From Hymenobacter ruricola (GTDB lineage Bacteria > Bacteroidota > Bacteroidia > Cytophagales > Hymenobacteraceae), in NCBI RefSeq assembly GCF_015694525.1, contig NZ_JADQDM010000013.1, positions 62,001 through 126,000 on the forward strand: a stretch of DNA of 64,000 nucleotides, written 5' to 3'. Below the pieces are notes generated by a model. It saw nothing but the letters and a program-made list of their open reading frames with translations. It made no database searches and had not been told where the DNA came from. The position numbers and the translations under genes were made by a program. The number at the start of each line of letters is the position of its first letter. Position 1 is the stretch's first letter. Below are positions 50,978-58,690 of the stretch, piece by piece.

Positions 50978-52930
50978 CTACTTCGCTGCTGGCAAACTCA
51001 CCGTCACGTTGGTGCCGGCGCCGGGGCGGCTCTGAATGACGAGCGTGCCGCCGTGGCGGTGCACAAAGGCCCGGCACAACGCCAGGCCGAGGCCCAGGCC
51101 GGTAGCGCGGGGCTTGGGCGTGGGGGTGGGCTCGGGCAGGGCGGGGCCGCTCATGAGCGAGGCCACGGTGGTGGCGCTCATGCCCGGCCCGGTGTCGGTG
51201 CAGCTGATGAGGACCATGGCGGGGTCGTCGGGGTCGGGGGCGGCTTCGAGGTGCACGTGGCCGCCGGTGGGCATGAACTTGAGGGCGTTGCCCACCAGGT
51301 TGCGCAGGATGGTGCGGGCCATGTTGCGGTCGGCCATTAGCTGCAGGCCATCGGGGGCGGCCATGGTGATGTGCTGCCAGCTGGCCGCCGCCGTGGTCTG
51401 GTACAGGGCCTGGCACTCGCTGAATAAGTCCGCCACCGCAATGGCTTCCGGGCGGCATTCCAGCTCGCCGGTCTGGCTCACGGCCCAGTTCAGCACGTTG
51501 TCGAGCAGGTGGTTGAGGCTGTCGGCGGCCTGGCGCACCAGGGCCGGCAGGCGGGCCAGGCCGGCTTGGTCGTTTTGGGCAATGTAGGAGTCAATCAGGC
51601 TGGTGACCCCGGCGAACGCCGTGACGGGCCCGCGCAGGTCGTGGGCCACAATGGCGTAAAGCTTGTCTTTGAACGAGGCCACGCTGCGCAGCTCCACCGA
51701 TACTTTTTCCAGCGCCTTGTTGTTGGCGGCCAGCTCGGAGCGGCTGCGGCGCAGGTTGAGGTAGAAGTACACGGCCACCAGCAGGGCCAGCGCCAGCACG
51801 GCCACCGCGCCTATCAGCACGCGGCTGTGGTTCACCTGCTCGTCGTGCTGCTCGGTGAGCTGGCGCAGGCGGCGGGCGCGCTCCTGGGTTTCGCTGCTCA
51901 CCTGGGCCGCCGCCAGAGTCTGGATGGTCTGGCGGTTGTTGAGGGTGTCGTTGAGTTCCACGTAGCGCTGGTTCCACTCGTAGGCCTCGCGGTAGTTTTT
52001 GTGCTCGGCGGCCTCGGCCGAAAGGATGCTGTAGGCGTCGAGCACGCGCTCCAGGTAGCCGCTCTGGCGGGCCAGCTTCAGGGCTTCGCGGGTGGCAGCG
52101 TCGGCGCGCTCGGGCTCGTCGGTCTGGATGTAGTACATCGCAAACATGATGAGCTGGTTGGCCTGGCTGCGCAGCGCGCGCTGCCGCCGGCTGATGGCCA
52201 GGGCCTGGGTGAGCAGGCGCTTCACCCGGCCCATGTTGCCGGCGCGCATCTGGTAGGTGGCCAGGCTGGAGAGGTAGTTGGCCTCGGCGGTGGAGTCGCC
52301 CTGCCGGCGGGCCAGCGCCAGCGCCAGCGAATCGAAGTGCATGGCCTGGGGCAGCTGCTGCCGGAAAAACAGCAGCCCGCTCACGTTGCCCAGCAGCCGC
52401 ATGCGGGTGGTGGGCGTCACGCCGGGCTGGTTCACCAGCCGCAGGGCGCGGCGGTAGTGCCGCCAGGCCGAGGTGGAATCGCGCCGCTCGTGGTAAATGC
52501 TGCCCTGCGCCGTGTAAGCTTGCACCAGCCCGTCGGGGTCCTTCAGCCTCAGGGCCAGGGCCTGGGCTTCGGCGAGGAGCGTCAGGGCCTCGGGGCCGTT
52601 GGAAAGGTTGGCGTAGCAGCTGGCCAGGTTCAGCAGGCTGGGCAGCAGGCCGCGGGCTTGCGCTTCGGCCGGCAGCGCGCGGGCCAGCGCCACCGCCGAC
52701 TCGCCGTAGGGCAGGGCGCGGGCGGGCTGCTCGTTGTGCAGCACGTAGCACAGGGCGTTCAGCAGCCGCAGGCGGGCGGTGTCGGGCAGGCGCGTGGCCA
52801 GCTGCAGGCGCATGGCTTCGACGCGGGCCGGCGTGGTTTCGCCCGCCCGGACCCGCGCAGGCGCCAGCACCGCCCCGAAGGCAAGCAGCCAAAACAGCAG
52901 GAATCCGGGCCGGGTCATAATTGGCTGCAT
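50978..52930 (-). CDS. Sensor histidine kinase with N-terminal TPR repeats
   Basis: About 650 residues from the ATG at 52930 (a second ATG is at 52918). A signal peptide/anchor is followed by about eight tetratricopeptide-like helical repeats in the periplasm (about 35-350), a single TM helix (LIGAVAVLALALLVAVYFYLNL, near 370-395), a HisKA dimerisation domain with phospho-acceptor His430 (IVAHDLRGPV) and a HATPase: NMARTILRNLVGNALKFM (N box), CTDTGPGMS (G1) and GLGLGLALCRAFVHRHGG (G2). No response regulator is adjacent. TATCTTTG on the minus strand at 52940-52947 is a good -7 box. Confidence 0.9.
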   Translation of the reverse strand: MQPIMTRPGFLLFWLLAFGAVLAPARVRAGETTPARVEAMRLQLATRLPDTARLRLLNALCYVLHNEQPARALPYGESAVALARALPAEAQARGLLPSLLNLASCYANLSNGPEALTLLAEAQALALRLKDPDGLVQAYTAQGSIYHERRDSTSAWRHYRRALRLVNQPGVTPTTRMRLLGNVSGLLFFRQQLPQAMHFDSLALALARRQGDSTAEANYLSSLATYQMRAGNMGRVKRLLTQALAISRRQRALRSQANQLIMFAMYYIQTDEPERADAATREALKLARQSGYLERVLDAYSILSAEAAEHKNYREAYEWNQRYVELNDTLNNRQTIQTLAAAQVSSETQERARRLRQLTEQHDEQVNHSRVLIGAVAVLALALLVAVYFYLNLRRSRSELAANNKALEKVSVELRSVASFKDKLYAIVAHDLRGPVTAFAGVTSLIDSYIAQNDQAGLARLPALVRQAADSLNHLLDNVLNWAVSQTGELECRPEAIAVADLFSECQALYQTTAAASWQHITMAAPDGLQLMADRNMARTILRNLVGNALKFMPTGGHVHLEAAPDPDDPAMVLISCTDTGPGMSATTVASLMSGPALPEPTPTPKPRATGLGLGLALCRAFVHRHGGTLVIQSRPGAGTNVTVSLPAAK

Positions 52931-52939
52931 AATGCTAGC

Positions 52940-52947
52940 CAAAGATA
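52940..52947 (-). promoter_or_regulatory. Putative -7 box for the histidine kinase gene
   Basis: TATCTTTG on the minus strand, exact TAnnTTTG match, ten bases before the ATG at 52930, so the leader would be very short unless the ATG at 52918 is used. Confidence 0.45.
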
Positions 52948-53048
52948 CGCACACTCCGGTCAAACTTCACGCTTTAATGCTATTTTAGCATATTCCGGGA
53001 CGCAAAATTCATGTACCAACACTGGCTAAAAAGCGCCGCCAGGTAGCC

Positions 53049-53477
53049 TCAGCACTTTATTTTCGCAACCCGCTGTTGGTGACGGCCGCCTTCAAAATTT
53101 GTCTTTAGGAAACTTGATACAATTTCGAGGGCCTGCTCCCCGCTCACGTAGCGGGCCGGGACGCACAGCACGTTGGCGTCGTTGTGCTGCCGGGCCAGAG
53201 CCGCCAGCTCGGGCAGCCAGGCAATGGCGGCCCGCACGCCGGCGTGCTTGTTGGCCGTGATGCACACGCCATTGGCGGAGCCACAAAGCAGAATGCCCTG
53301 GGCAAACTCGCCCGCGTCCACGGCCGCCGCCAGCGGGTGCGCCACGTCGGGGTAATCCATCGAATCGGCAGAATGGGTGCCGAAATCCTGCACGGTGTGG
53401 CCTTGCTCAATCAGCCAGGTGCGCAGGGTTTCTTTGAGGGCAAAGCCGGCGTGGTCGGAGCCGAGGGCAATGTTCAT
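53049..53477 (-). CDS. rpiB: Ribose 5-phosphate isomerase B
   Basis: 142 residues. GSDHAGFALK (Asp8-His9), DFGTHSADSMDYPDVA and LLCGSANGVCITANKHAGVRAAI with catalytic Cys65 (Cys66 in E. coli RpiB) identify the enzyme, which interconverts ribose 5-phosphate and ribulose 5-phosphate in the pentose phosphate path. The ATG at 53477 gives the family N-terminus. It precedes a long minus-strand series with R8 and tatC upstream. Confidence 0.95.
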   Translation of the reverse strand: MNIALGSDHAGFALKETLRTWLIEQGHTVQDFGTHSADSMDYPDVAHPLAAAVDAGEFAQGILLCGSANGVCITANKHAGVRAAIAWLPELAALARQHNDANVLCVPARYVSGEQALEIVSSFLKTNFEGGRHQQRVAKIKC

Positions 53478-53513
53478 AGCTTGATTAATGAGTTGGAGGA
53501 ACAACGCAAAAGC

Positions 53514-53605
53514 ACGTCATGCCGAGCGTGAGCGAAGCATCTCTACCGCAGCAGTAATTATTTACTCTTCGCGGTAAAGATGCTTCGCTGCGCTCGGCAT
53601 GACGT
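53514..53605. repeat. REP-like palindrome R8
   Basis: Variant core ACGTCATGCCGAGCGTGAGC..GAAGCATCTCTACCGC with complement GCGGTAAAGATGCTTCGCTG..CGGCATGACGT. Lies between rpiB and tatC. Confidence 0.88.
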
Positions 53606-53632
53606 TCAAACTTACGTTCTACTAAAACACTA

Positions 53633-54502
53633 CTACGCCCCTTGCTCGGCGGCCTGCTGCCGGGCCAGCTTGGCGTTGAGGCGGGCGGCGTCGCCGCGGC
53701 GCACCACGCGGGCGATGTGAATGCTGAGCTCGTAGAGCAGCAGGATGGGGATGGTGACGATAATCTGGGCCGAAATATCGGGCGGGGTGATGATGGCCGC
53801 GATGATGAGGATGACCACAATGGCGTGCTTGCGGTAGACCTGCATGATTTCGGGCGACACGATGCCGGCCTTGGCCAGGAAAAACACAATCATGGGCAGC
53901 TCGAACACGAACGCGCACGAGAGGCTCATGGTGGTCAGCGTGCTCAGGTAGCTCTGCATGTCAATCTGGTTTTCGATGGTGGGGTCCACCACGTAGCCGG
54001 CCAGGAAGTTGATGCTCAGCGGCGCCGCCACGTAGTAGCCGAACAGCAAGCCCAGCGCGAACAGCAGCGACACAAAGAATACGGCTCCCTGCGAGTTGGC
54101 CCGTTCGTGCGGGTAGAGGCCGGGCTTCACGAAACGCCAGATTTCCCAGAACAGGTAGGGAAAGGTGAGGCAGATGCCCACCATGAACGAGGTGCTGATG
54201 TGCATGCTGAGCTGCCCGCTCATCTGCCGGTTCTGAATCACGAAGCCGATTTTGTCGATGCACAGGTCCGGCGCGTGCACCCACGCCCCAAACTTGCAAA
54301 ACATGCGGTAGGTCCAGAAATCGGGCCGCGACGGGCCCAGAATCACGTCGTGAAAAATGAATTCCTTGGCAAAAAACGCCCCGGTGGTGAACACCACCAC
54401 CGCAATGGCCGACCGGATGATGTGCCAGCGCAAGGCCTCCAGGTGGTCGATGAAGGACATTTCGTGCGGTTCGCCCGAGGGATTGAGTTGTTGAGGTTGC
54501 AC
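53633..54502 (-). CDS. tatC: Twin-arginine translocase subunit TatC
   Basis: 289 residues with six TM helices. MSFIDHLEALRWHIIRSAIAV (15-35) holds the conserved FxxHLxELRxR-type N-terminal motif, then FPYLFWEIWRFVKPGLYPHER (about 112-134) and FVFELPMIVFFLAKAGIVS. TatC recognises the RR signal of folded proteins and starts assembly of the translocase. No tatA/B gene is near. R8 and R9 flank the gene. A short extension (DAARLNAKLARQQAAEQGA) follows the last helix. Confidence 0.95.
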   Translation of the reverse strand: MQPQQLNPSGEPHEMSFIDHLEALRWHIIRSAIAVVVFTTGAFFAKEFIFHDVILGPSRPDFWTYRMFCKFGAWVHAPDLCIDKIGFVIQNRQMSGQLSMHISTSFMVGICLTFPYLFWEIWRFVKPGLYPHERANSQGAVFFVSLLFALGLLFGYYVAAPLSINFLAGYVVDPTIENQIDMQSYLSTLTTMSLSCAFVFELPMIVFFLAKAGIVSPEIMQVYRKHAIVVILIIAAIITPPDISAQIIVTIPILLLYELSIHIARVVRRGDAARLNAKLARQQAAEQGA

Positions 54503-54537
54503 GGAGGGAGAAGAGAAAATAAGAGGGAAGGATAAAA

Positions 54538-54645
54538 CCGTTTGTCATCCTGAGCGCAGCGAAGGACCTTCTCACCGCTGTAGCATCTTACTGCTAGTCA
54601 TTCAGCGGTGAGAAGGTCCTTCGCTGCGCTCAGGATGACAAACGG
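54538..54645. repeat. REP-like palindrome R9
   Basis: Main-family hairpin with arms CCGTTTGTCATCCTGAGCGC..GAAGGACCTTCTCACCGCTG and the complement. Lies between tatC start and glyA stop. Confidence 0.9.
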
Positions 54646-54668
54646 CTCAACCCTACTTACGTAAAAAG

Positions 54669-55961
54669 CTACGCAAACAGCGGGTAGTCCTGCAGCCAGG
54701 CGTTTACGCGCTGGCGGACTTGCCCGATGCGGGTGTCGTTGTCGTGGTGGGTCAGGGTTTCGTCAATCAGCTCCACGATGCGGGCCATGTCGGCCTCGCC
54801 CAGGCCGCGGGTAGTTACGGCGGCCGAGCCAATGCGGATGCCGCTGGTCACGAACGGCGACTTGTCGTCGAAGGGCACCATGTTTTTGTTGATGGTGATG
54901 TCGGCGCGCACCAGCGTGTTTTCGGCCAGCTTGCCGCTGAGGCCCTTCGAGCGCAGGTCAATCAGCATGAGGTGGTTGTCGGTGCCGCCCGAGATGATGT
55001 CGTAGCCCAGGCCCACGAAGGCTTTGGCCAAGGCCTGCGCGTTGCGGGCCACCTGCTGGGTGTAGGTTTTGAAGTCGTCGCTCAGCGCCTCGCCGAAGGC
55101 CACCGCTTTGGCGGCGATGACGTGCTCCAGGGGGCCGCCCTGGGTGCCGGGGAACACGGCGCCGTCGAGCACGGCCGACATGGGGCGAATTTCGCCTTTC
55201 GGGGTTTTCAGGCCGAAGGGGTTTTCAAAGTCTTGGCCCAACATGATGAGGCCGCCGCGCGGGCCGCGCAGGGTTTTGTGCGTCGTCGTCGTCACGATGT
55301 GGCAGTGGTCGAAGGGCGAGTTCAACAGGCCCTTGGCGATGAGAGCCGAAGGGTGCGAGATGTCGGCCAGCAGCAGGGCGCCCACTTCGTCGGCGGCTTC
55401 GCGCAGGGCGGCGTAGTTCCAGTCGCGGGAGTAGGCCGAGGCCCCGCAGATAATCATCTTGGGACGCTCGCGGCGGGCAATGTCTTTGATTTTGGACCAG
55501 TCGATGAGGCCGGTTTCGCGCTCCACGCCATAAAAGCTGGGCTGGTAGAGCTTGCCCGAGAAGTTGACGGGCGAGCCGTGGGTGAGGTGGCCGCCGTGGC
55601 TCAGGTCGAAGCCGAGGATTTTGTCGCCGGGGCTCAGGCAGGCCAGCATCACGGCGGCGTTGGCCTGGGCGCCGGAGTGAGGCTGCACGTTGGCCCACTG
55701 CACGCCAAACAGCGCCTTCACGCGGTCGATGGCCAGCTGCTCTACCTGGTCCACGATTTCGCAGCCGCCGTAGTAGCGCTTGCCGGGCAGGCCCTCGGCG
55801 TACTTGTTGGTGAGCACGGAGCCCTGGGCGGCCATCACCTGTTCCGAGACGTAGTTTTCGGAGGCAATGAGCTCAATGCCGTGGGTTTGGCGGGTTTTTT
55901 CCTGGGCGATGAGGTCGAACACGGCGGTGTCGAGCAGGCGAGCGGGGGCGGCGGTTTGCAT
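54669..55961 (-). CDS. glyA: Serine hydroxymethyltransferase
   Basis: 430 residues. HGIELIASENYVSEQVMAAQGS, NKYAEGLPGKRYYGGCE, NVQPHSGAQANAAV and the PLP-lysine segment TTTTHKTLRGPRGG with Lys229 are the standard signatures. The enzyme converts serine and tetrahydrofolate to glycine and methylene-tetrahydrofolate. I chose the ATG at 55961; a longer frame to 56009 lacks conservation. TACCTTTA on the minus strand at 55967-55974 lies just before the ATG, like the box of the rlmI-like gene. Confidence 0.97.
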   Translation of the reverse strand: MQTAAPARLLDTAVFDLIAQEKTRQTHGIELIASENYVSEQVMAAQGSVLTNKYAEGLPGKRYYGGCEIVDQVEQLAIDRVKALFGVQWANVQPHSGAQANAAVMLACLSPGDKILGFDLSHGGHLTHGSPVNFSGKLYQPSFYGVERETGLIDWSKIKDIARRERPKMIICGASAYSRDWNYAALREAADEVGALLLADISHPSALIAKGLLNSPFDHCHIVTTTTHKTLRGPRGGLIMLGQDFENPFGLKTPKGEIRPMSAVLDGAVFPGTQGGPLEHVIAAKAVAFGEALSDDFKTYTQQVARNAQALAKAFVGLGYDIISGGTDNHLMLIDLRSKGLSGKLAENTLVRADITINKNMVPFDDKSPFVTSGIRIGSAAVTTRGLGEADMARIVELIDETLTHHDNDTRIGQVRQRVNAWLQDYPLFA

Positions 55962-56039
55962 GGGCGTAAAGGTAATAGGGGAAGGGGCGAAGATGGGAAG
56001 GGGTAGCAAGCATTAGGAACGTCCTGTCGCAAGCGCTAG

Positions 56040-56144
56040 GAACGTCATGTCGAGCCTGTCGAGACATCTCGCACGCCACCACTAATCCTTTTGATTGGAT
56101 TACTGCTCCGAGCGAGATGTCTCGACAAGCTCGACATGACGTTC
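56040..56144. repeat. REP-like palindrome R10
   Basis: AACGTCATGTCGAGCCTGTC..GAGACATCTCGC pairs with GCGAGATGTCTCGACAAGCT..CGACATGACGTT: the CATGTCGAGC variant. Lies in the divergent gap between glyA and the sigma-factor gene. Confidence 0.9.
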
Positions 56145-56232
56145 TTACTTCCCACTTCCCCCTATTGTGCCCCGTCCCAACTCCCCAATTTCCCGTTTCC
56201 GTCGTTACTTGCTACTGCCTTTGCCCCTTGCC

Positions 56233-56721
56233 ATGTCCGCGCCTCTTGCCGAAACCCTTACCCAGCTGCGCGTCGGCAATCAGAAGTTTCTGATTGACTT
56301 CTACCAACGCTCGCGGCACCTGTTTGCCCGCTGGGCCCAGCGCCAGCACCAGCTGGGGCCCGCCCAGGCCCACGGGCTGCTGCAGGACACCCTGCTCGAC
56401 TTCTACGACCAGGTGGCCGACGGCCGCATCACCAAAATGCCCGACGACCTGCGCGCCTTCCTCTACGGCATGGCCCAGCAGCGCCTGGAGGCCAACGTGC
56501 CCGCCCACGTGCCCCTGCCCGCCGCCGAAGCCGGCCGCCGCCAGCGCCTGCTGGCCCAGTTCAACCAGCTGGGGGCCGACTGCCAGCAGGTGCTGACCTA
56601 CTTTTACTTCCGCGGCTACAACTTCGAGAAGATGGGCGGCAAGATGGGCTTTCCCAACGCCACCGTGGCCCGCCTCCAGAAAAGCACCTGCCTGCGCAAG
56701 CTGTACGAGCTGCTGCGGTAG
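56233..56721 (+). CDS. Sigma-70-family (ECF-like) RNA polymerase sigma factor
   Basis: 162 residues. Helical regions typical of region 2 (FLIDFYQRSRHLFARWAQRQHQLGPAQAHGLLQDTLLDFYDQV) and region 4 (LLAQFNQLGADCQQVLTYFYFRGYNFEKMGGKMGFPNATVARLQKSTCLRKLYEL) are present, the latter with the sigma-like recognition helix. It lacks regions 1 and 3, as in extracytoplasmic-function sigma factors. The next gene encodes a membrane protein with a short cytoplasmic N-terminal part and TPRs, the expected anti-sigma position. R11 lies between them. The ATG at 56233 is preferred over a GTG upstream. Confidence 0.75.
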   Translation: MSAPLAETLTQLRVGNQKFLIDFYQRSRHLFARWAQRQHQLGPAQAHGLLQDTLLDFYDQVADGRITKMPDDLRAFLYGMAQQRLEANVPAHVPLPAAEAGRRQRLLAQFNQLGADCQQVLTYFYFRGYNFEKMGGKMGFPNATVARLQKSTCLRKLYELLR

Positions 56722-56738
56722 AGGAAAAATGGAGTCGT

Positions 56739-56855
56739 CGTCTGTCATCCTGAGCGCGGCGAAGGACCTTATTACCAAAGAACGATTAGCAGTAATTACT
56801 ACTCCAACTACTCCAACCGTAATAAGGTCCTTCGCTGCGCTCAGGATGACAGACG
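56739..56855. repeat. REP-like palindrome R11
   Basis: Main-family hairpin with CGTCTGTCATCCTGAGCGCG..GAAGGACCTTATTAC and its complement. Lies between the sigma-factor gene and its probable partner, so a hairpin would be transcribed if they are co-transcribed. Confidence 0.9.
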
Positions 56856-56900
56856 CTTGTTGAACTCCATCTCTCTATCCCCCTCCTCCCCTCACATCCC

Positions 56901-57698
56901 ATGGACCTGCGCCCTTACTTCGACGTGCTCGAACGCTTTGCCGACGGCCAGATGGCCCCGGCCGAGCAGGAGGCTTTTGAGCTGCGCCTGGAGCAGGACG
57001 AGGCCCTGGCCGACGCCCACGCCGCCTACGAGCAGCTCACCGCCGACCTGCGCTGGGCGGCCGGCCACGACACCCTGCGCCTGCGCCTGCAAGCCCTGGA
57101 CGAGCGCATGAACGAGCGCGGCACCGCCCTGGCCCGCGCCGAGCGCCTGAGCCAGCGGCGGCAACGCCTGCTCACGGTGCTGGGCACCCTGGGCGCGGTG
57201 CTGCTGGTGGCCGCCACGGTGGTTGCCTGGTTTGTGCTGGGCCCCAGCCGCGCCCGCCCGCCGCGCAGCTGGGAAGCCTACTACCAGCCCGACCCCGGCC
57301 CCGTGGTGACGGCTGCCCTGCTGCATACCCGCCCCCTGCTCTCCGAAGCCCTCGACCAGTACCAGTCGGGCCACTACCCGGCGGCGCTGCACTCGCTGGG
57401 CCGCGTGAGCCCCACCAACGTGGGCAACGACACGCTGCTCTACCTGCGCGGCCTCATTTTGCTGCGCCAGGGCCAGGGCAGCGCCGCCCAGCTCTACCTG
57501 CGCCGCGTGCGCGACGAAACCACCCCCCCGAGCGAGCTCACGCGCCGCGCCCGCTACCACCTGGGCATGGCCTACTGGCAGGCCAAAGAGCTGGCCCCGG
57601 CCCTGGCCGAGCTGCGCGCCGTGGCCGCCGACTCGCTCAACCCCTACCGCGCCTCGGCCCGGCGGGCGGTGGCGGCCGGCGTGCTGCAAGGGCAGTAG
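56901..57698 (+). CDS. Anti-sigma-like membrane protein with TPR-like periplasmic domain
   Basis: 265 residues. The cytoplasmic N-terminal part (about 1-85) has FADGQMAPAEQEAFELRLEQDEALADAHAAYEQL, which resembles the short acidic helix at the start of Bacteroidota anti-sigma factors. A TM helix (about 89-113, LLTVLGTLGAVLLVAATVVAWFVLG) is followed by TPR-like repeats (LLSEALDQYQSGHYPAALHSLGRV, DTLLYLRGLILLRQGQGSAAQLYLRRV, ARYHLGMAYWQAKELAPALAELRAV). It likely tethers and controls the sigma factor encoded upstream; that role is inferred from position. Confidence 0.7.
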   Translation: MDLRPYFDVLERFADGQMAPAEQEAFELRLEQDEALADAHAAYEQLTADLRWAAGHDTLRLRLQALDERMNERGTALARAERLSQRRQRLLTVLGTLGAVLLVAATVVAWFVLGPSRARPPRSWEAYYQPDPGPVVTAALLHTRPLLSEALDQYQSGHYPAALHSLGRVSPTNVGNDTLLYLRGLILLRQGQGSAAQLYLRRVRDETTPPSELTRRARYHLGMAYWQAKELAPALAELRAVAADSLNPYRASARRAVAAGVLQGQ

Positions 57699-57780
57699 CG
57701 CCGCAAGCTGTTGCGGCTCGGTGGCCGCGCCAGCTGCGAATCGTTCGGACGGTACCGTTCGATGCAAGTTGTTCAACGAC

Positions 57781-57802
57781 GAGACGCAACATGTTGCGTC
57801 TC
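57781..57802. repeat. Perfect 22-base palindrome
   Basis: GAGACGCAACA followed by its own complement TGTTGCGTCTC. It is preceded by ACGAC and followed by TACCAC. A common type of intergenic palindrome in Bacteroidota; here it lies 30 bases before array B. Confidence 0.85.
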
Positions 57803-57832
57803 TACCACAACTGGACCCAGCTGATATAAAAA

Positions 57833-58092
57833 ACCGGTCCCGGGTGGTATTGCACCACCCGGGACCGGTTTTTTACCACTTGCGAGTGGTGCTACACCAC
57901 CCGGGAGTGGTTCCGGACCACCCGGGAGTGGTTCCGGACCACCCGGGGGGTGGTTGCAAACCACTTTCGGGTGGTTCGGAACCACTCGGGACCGGTTCGG
58001 AACCACCCCGGAGTGGTCGGGAACCACTCTGGGGGTGGTTGCGAACCACTTCGGACCGGTCCGGCACCACCCGGGAGTGGTTTCCGACCACT
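57833..58092 (-). repeat. Tandem dyad array with 21-base period (array B, twelve units plus a half)
   Basis: Units start at 57833, 57854, 57875, 57896, 57917, 57938, 57960, 57981, 58002, 58023, 58045 and 58066; ten are 21 bases and two are 22. Each is a 16- or 17-base near-palindrome plus a 5-base linker. The outer blocks are ACCAC (once ACCGG) on the left and GTGGT (nine times) or CCGGT (three times) on the right; the centre is CCGG-like (ACCACCCGGGAGTGGT, ACCACTTCGGACCGGT). Linkers vary (TCCGG, TGCAA, TCGGA). A last ACCACT abuts the TAA of the minus-strand gene at 58092. Nothing else is in the gap 57699-58091 except the palindrome at 57781. Confidence 0.85.
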
Positions 58093-58583
58093 TAGGCGGG
58101 GGTGGCCTTGGCGGCTTTGGCCGCTTTTTCGGGGCTGATGCGGTGGGCGTAGCGCTTTTTCATGATTTGGCGGGAGGCCTGCACGGCGGCGGTTTCACCG
58201 TTGTCCTTGTTCATGTCTTCGTACACGTCGTCGGCGGTTATCATGGCGTCGGCGCCGACCACGCGGAAGGTATCGGTCACCTTTTGGGAAAGGGGCGCGA
58301 GCACGGCCTGGATGCGGCGCAGGACTTCCACCAGGGCCACGTCTTTTTCGAACTCGGCCAGGTCGAAGCCGCGGCGGGTGAAGTCGATGCTGGCCCGCGT
58401 GGCGTCCAGGGCCGCCATGACGAAGGGCAGGCCGTCGAAGCCGATGTTGCGCAGGCTGCGGCTTTCCTCGGGCTGCAGGGTGAGGAGGAAGGGCATCAGG
58501 GCTTCGACCTGATGGAGCAGGTCGACGATTTTCTGGGCGTCGGCCATAGAGAGGGTTTCGGAAATGCGGTTGCCTTGCTTCAT
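58092..58583 (-). CDS. Hypothetical helical protein next to array B
   Basis: 163 residues, almost all helical: MADAQKIVDLLHQVEALMPFLLTLQPEESRSLRNIGFDGLPFVMAALD (13-60) and FDLAEFEKDVALVEVLRRIQAVLAPLSQKVTDTFRVVG (about 73-110), then GADAMITADDVYEDMNKDNGETAAVQASRQIMKKRYAH. The C-terminus is basic and Ala-rich (EKAAKAAKATPA). No signal peptide or TM helix, so cytoplasmic. I recognise no family. Its TAA lies directly on the first half-site of array B, so the array is transcribed as its 3' untranslated region unless stopped. Confidence 0.65.
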   Translation of the reverse strand: MKQGNRISETLSMADAQKIVDLLHQVEALMPFLLTLQPEESRSLRNIGFDGLPFVMAALDATRASIDFTRRGFDLAEFEKDVALVEVLRRIQAVLAPLSQKVTDTFRVVGADAMITADDVYEDMNKDNGETAAVQASRQIMKKRYAHRISPEKAAKAAKATPA

Positions 58584-58617
58584 GAGAATTGGGGGGTAAA
58601 CTGAAAAAAGAAAGATG

Positions 58618-58657
58618 AAAAAAACGGACGGCCGGGCCCGAAGGCTCCGGCCGTCCG
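58618..58657 (-). terminator. Intrinsic terminator after the T9SS cargo gene
   Basis: On the minus strand CGGACGGCCGG and CCGGCCGTCCG pair perfectly around an 11-base loop, followed by seven T. It lies 34 bases after the stop at 58691 and ends the minus-strand cluster that begins at 62448. Confidence 0.9.
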
Positions 58658-58690
58658 CGTGTGCTGGTAAATATAAGCAAAACGGTGTGG

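Noticed and set aside
54720..56006. 428-codon plus-strand frame opposite glyA
   Set aside because: Val/Gly/Ala/His-rich shadow of a gene with clear enzyme signatures.
57833..58092. CRISPR array
   Set aside because: Units are only 21 bases with 5-base linkers, no spacers of 25-40 bases, and no cas genes are in the window.
57721..58604. Open frames with heptapeptide-like repeats (HPGVVPD type) across array B
   Set aside because: They exist in several phases and on both strands because the period is a multiple of 3; the 22-base units shift frame, and dyad structure rather than codons is kept.
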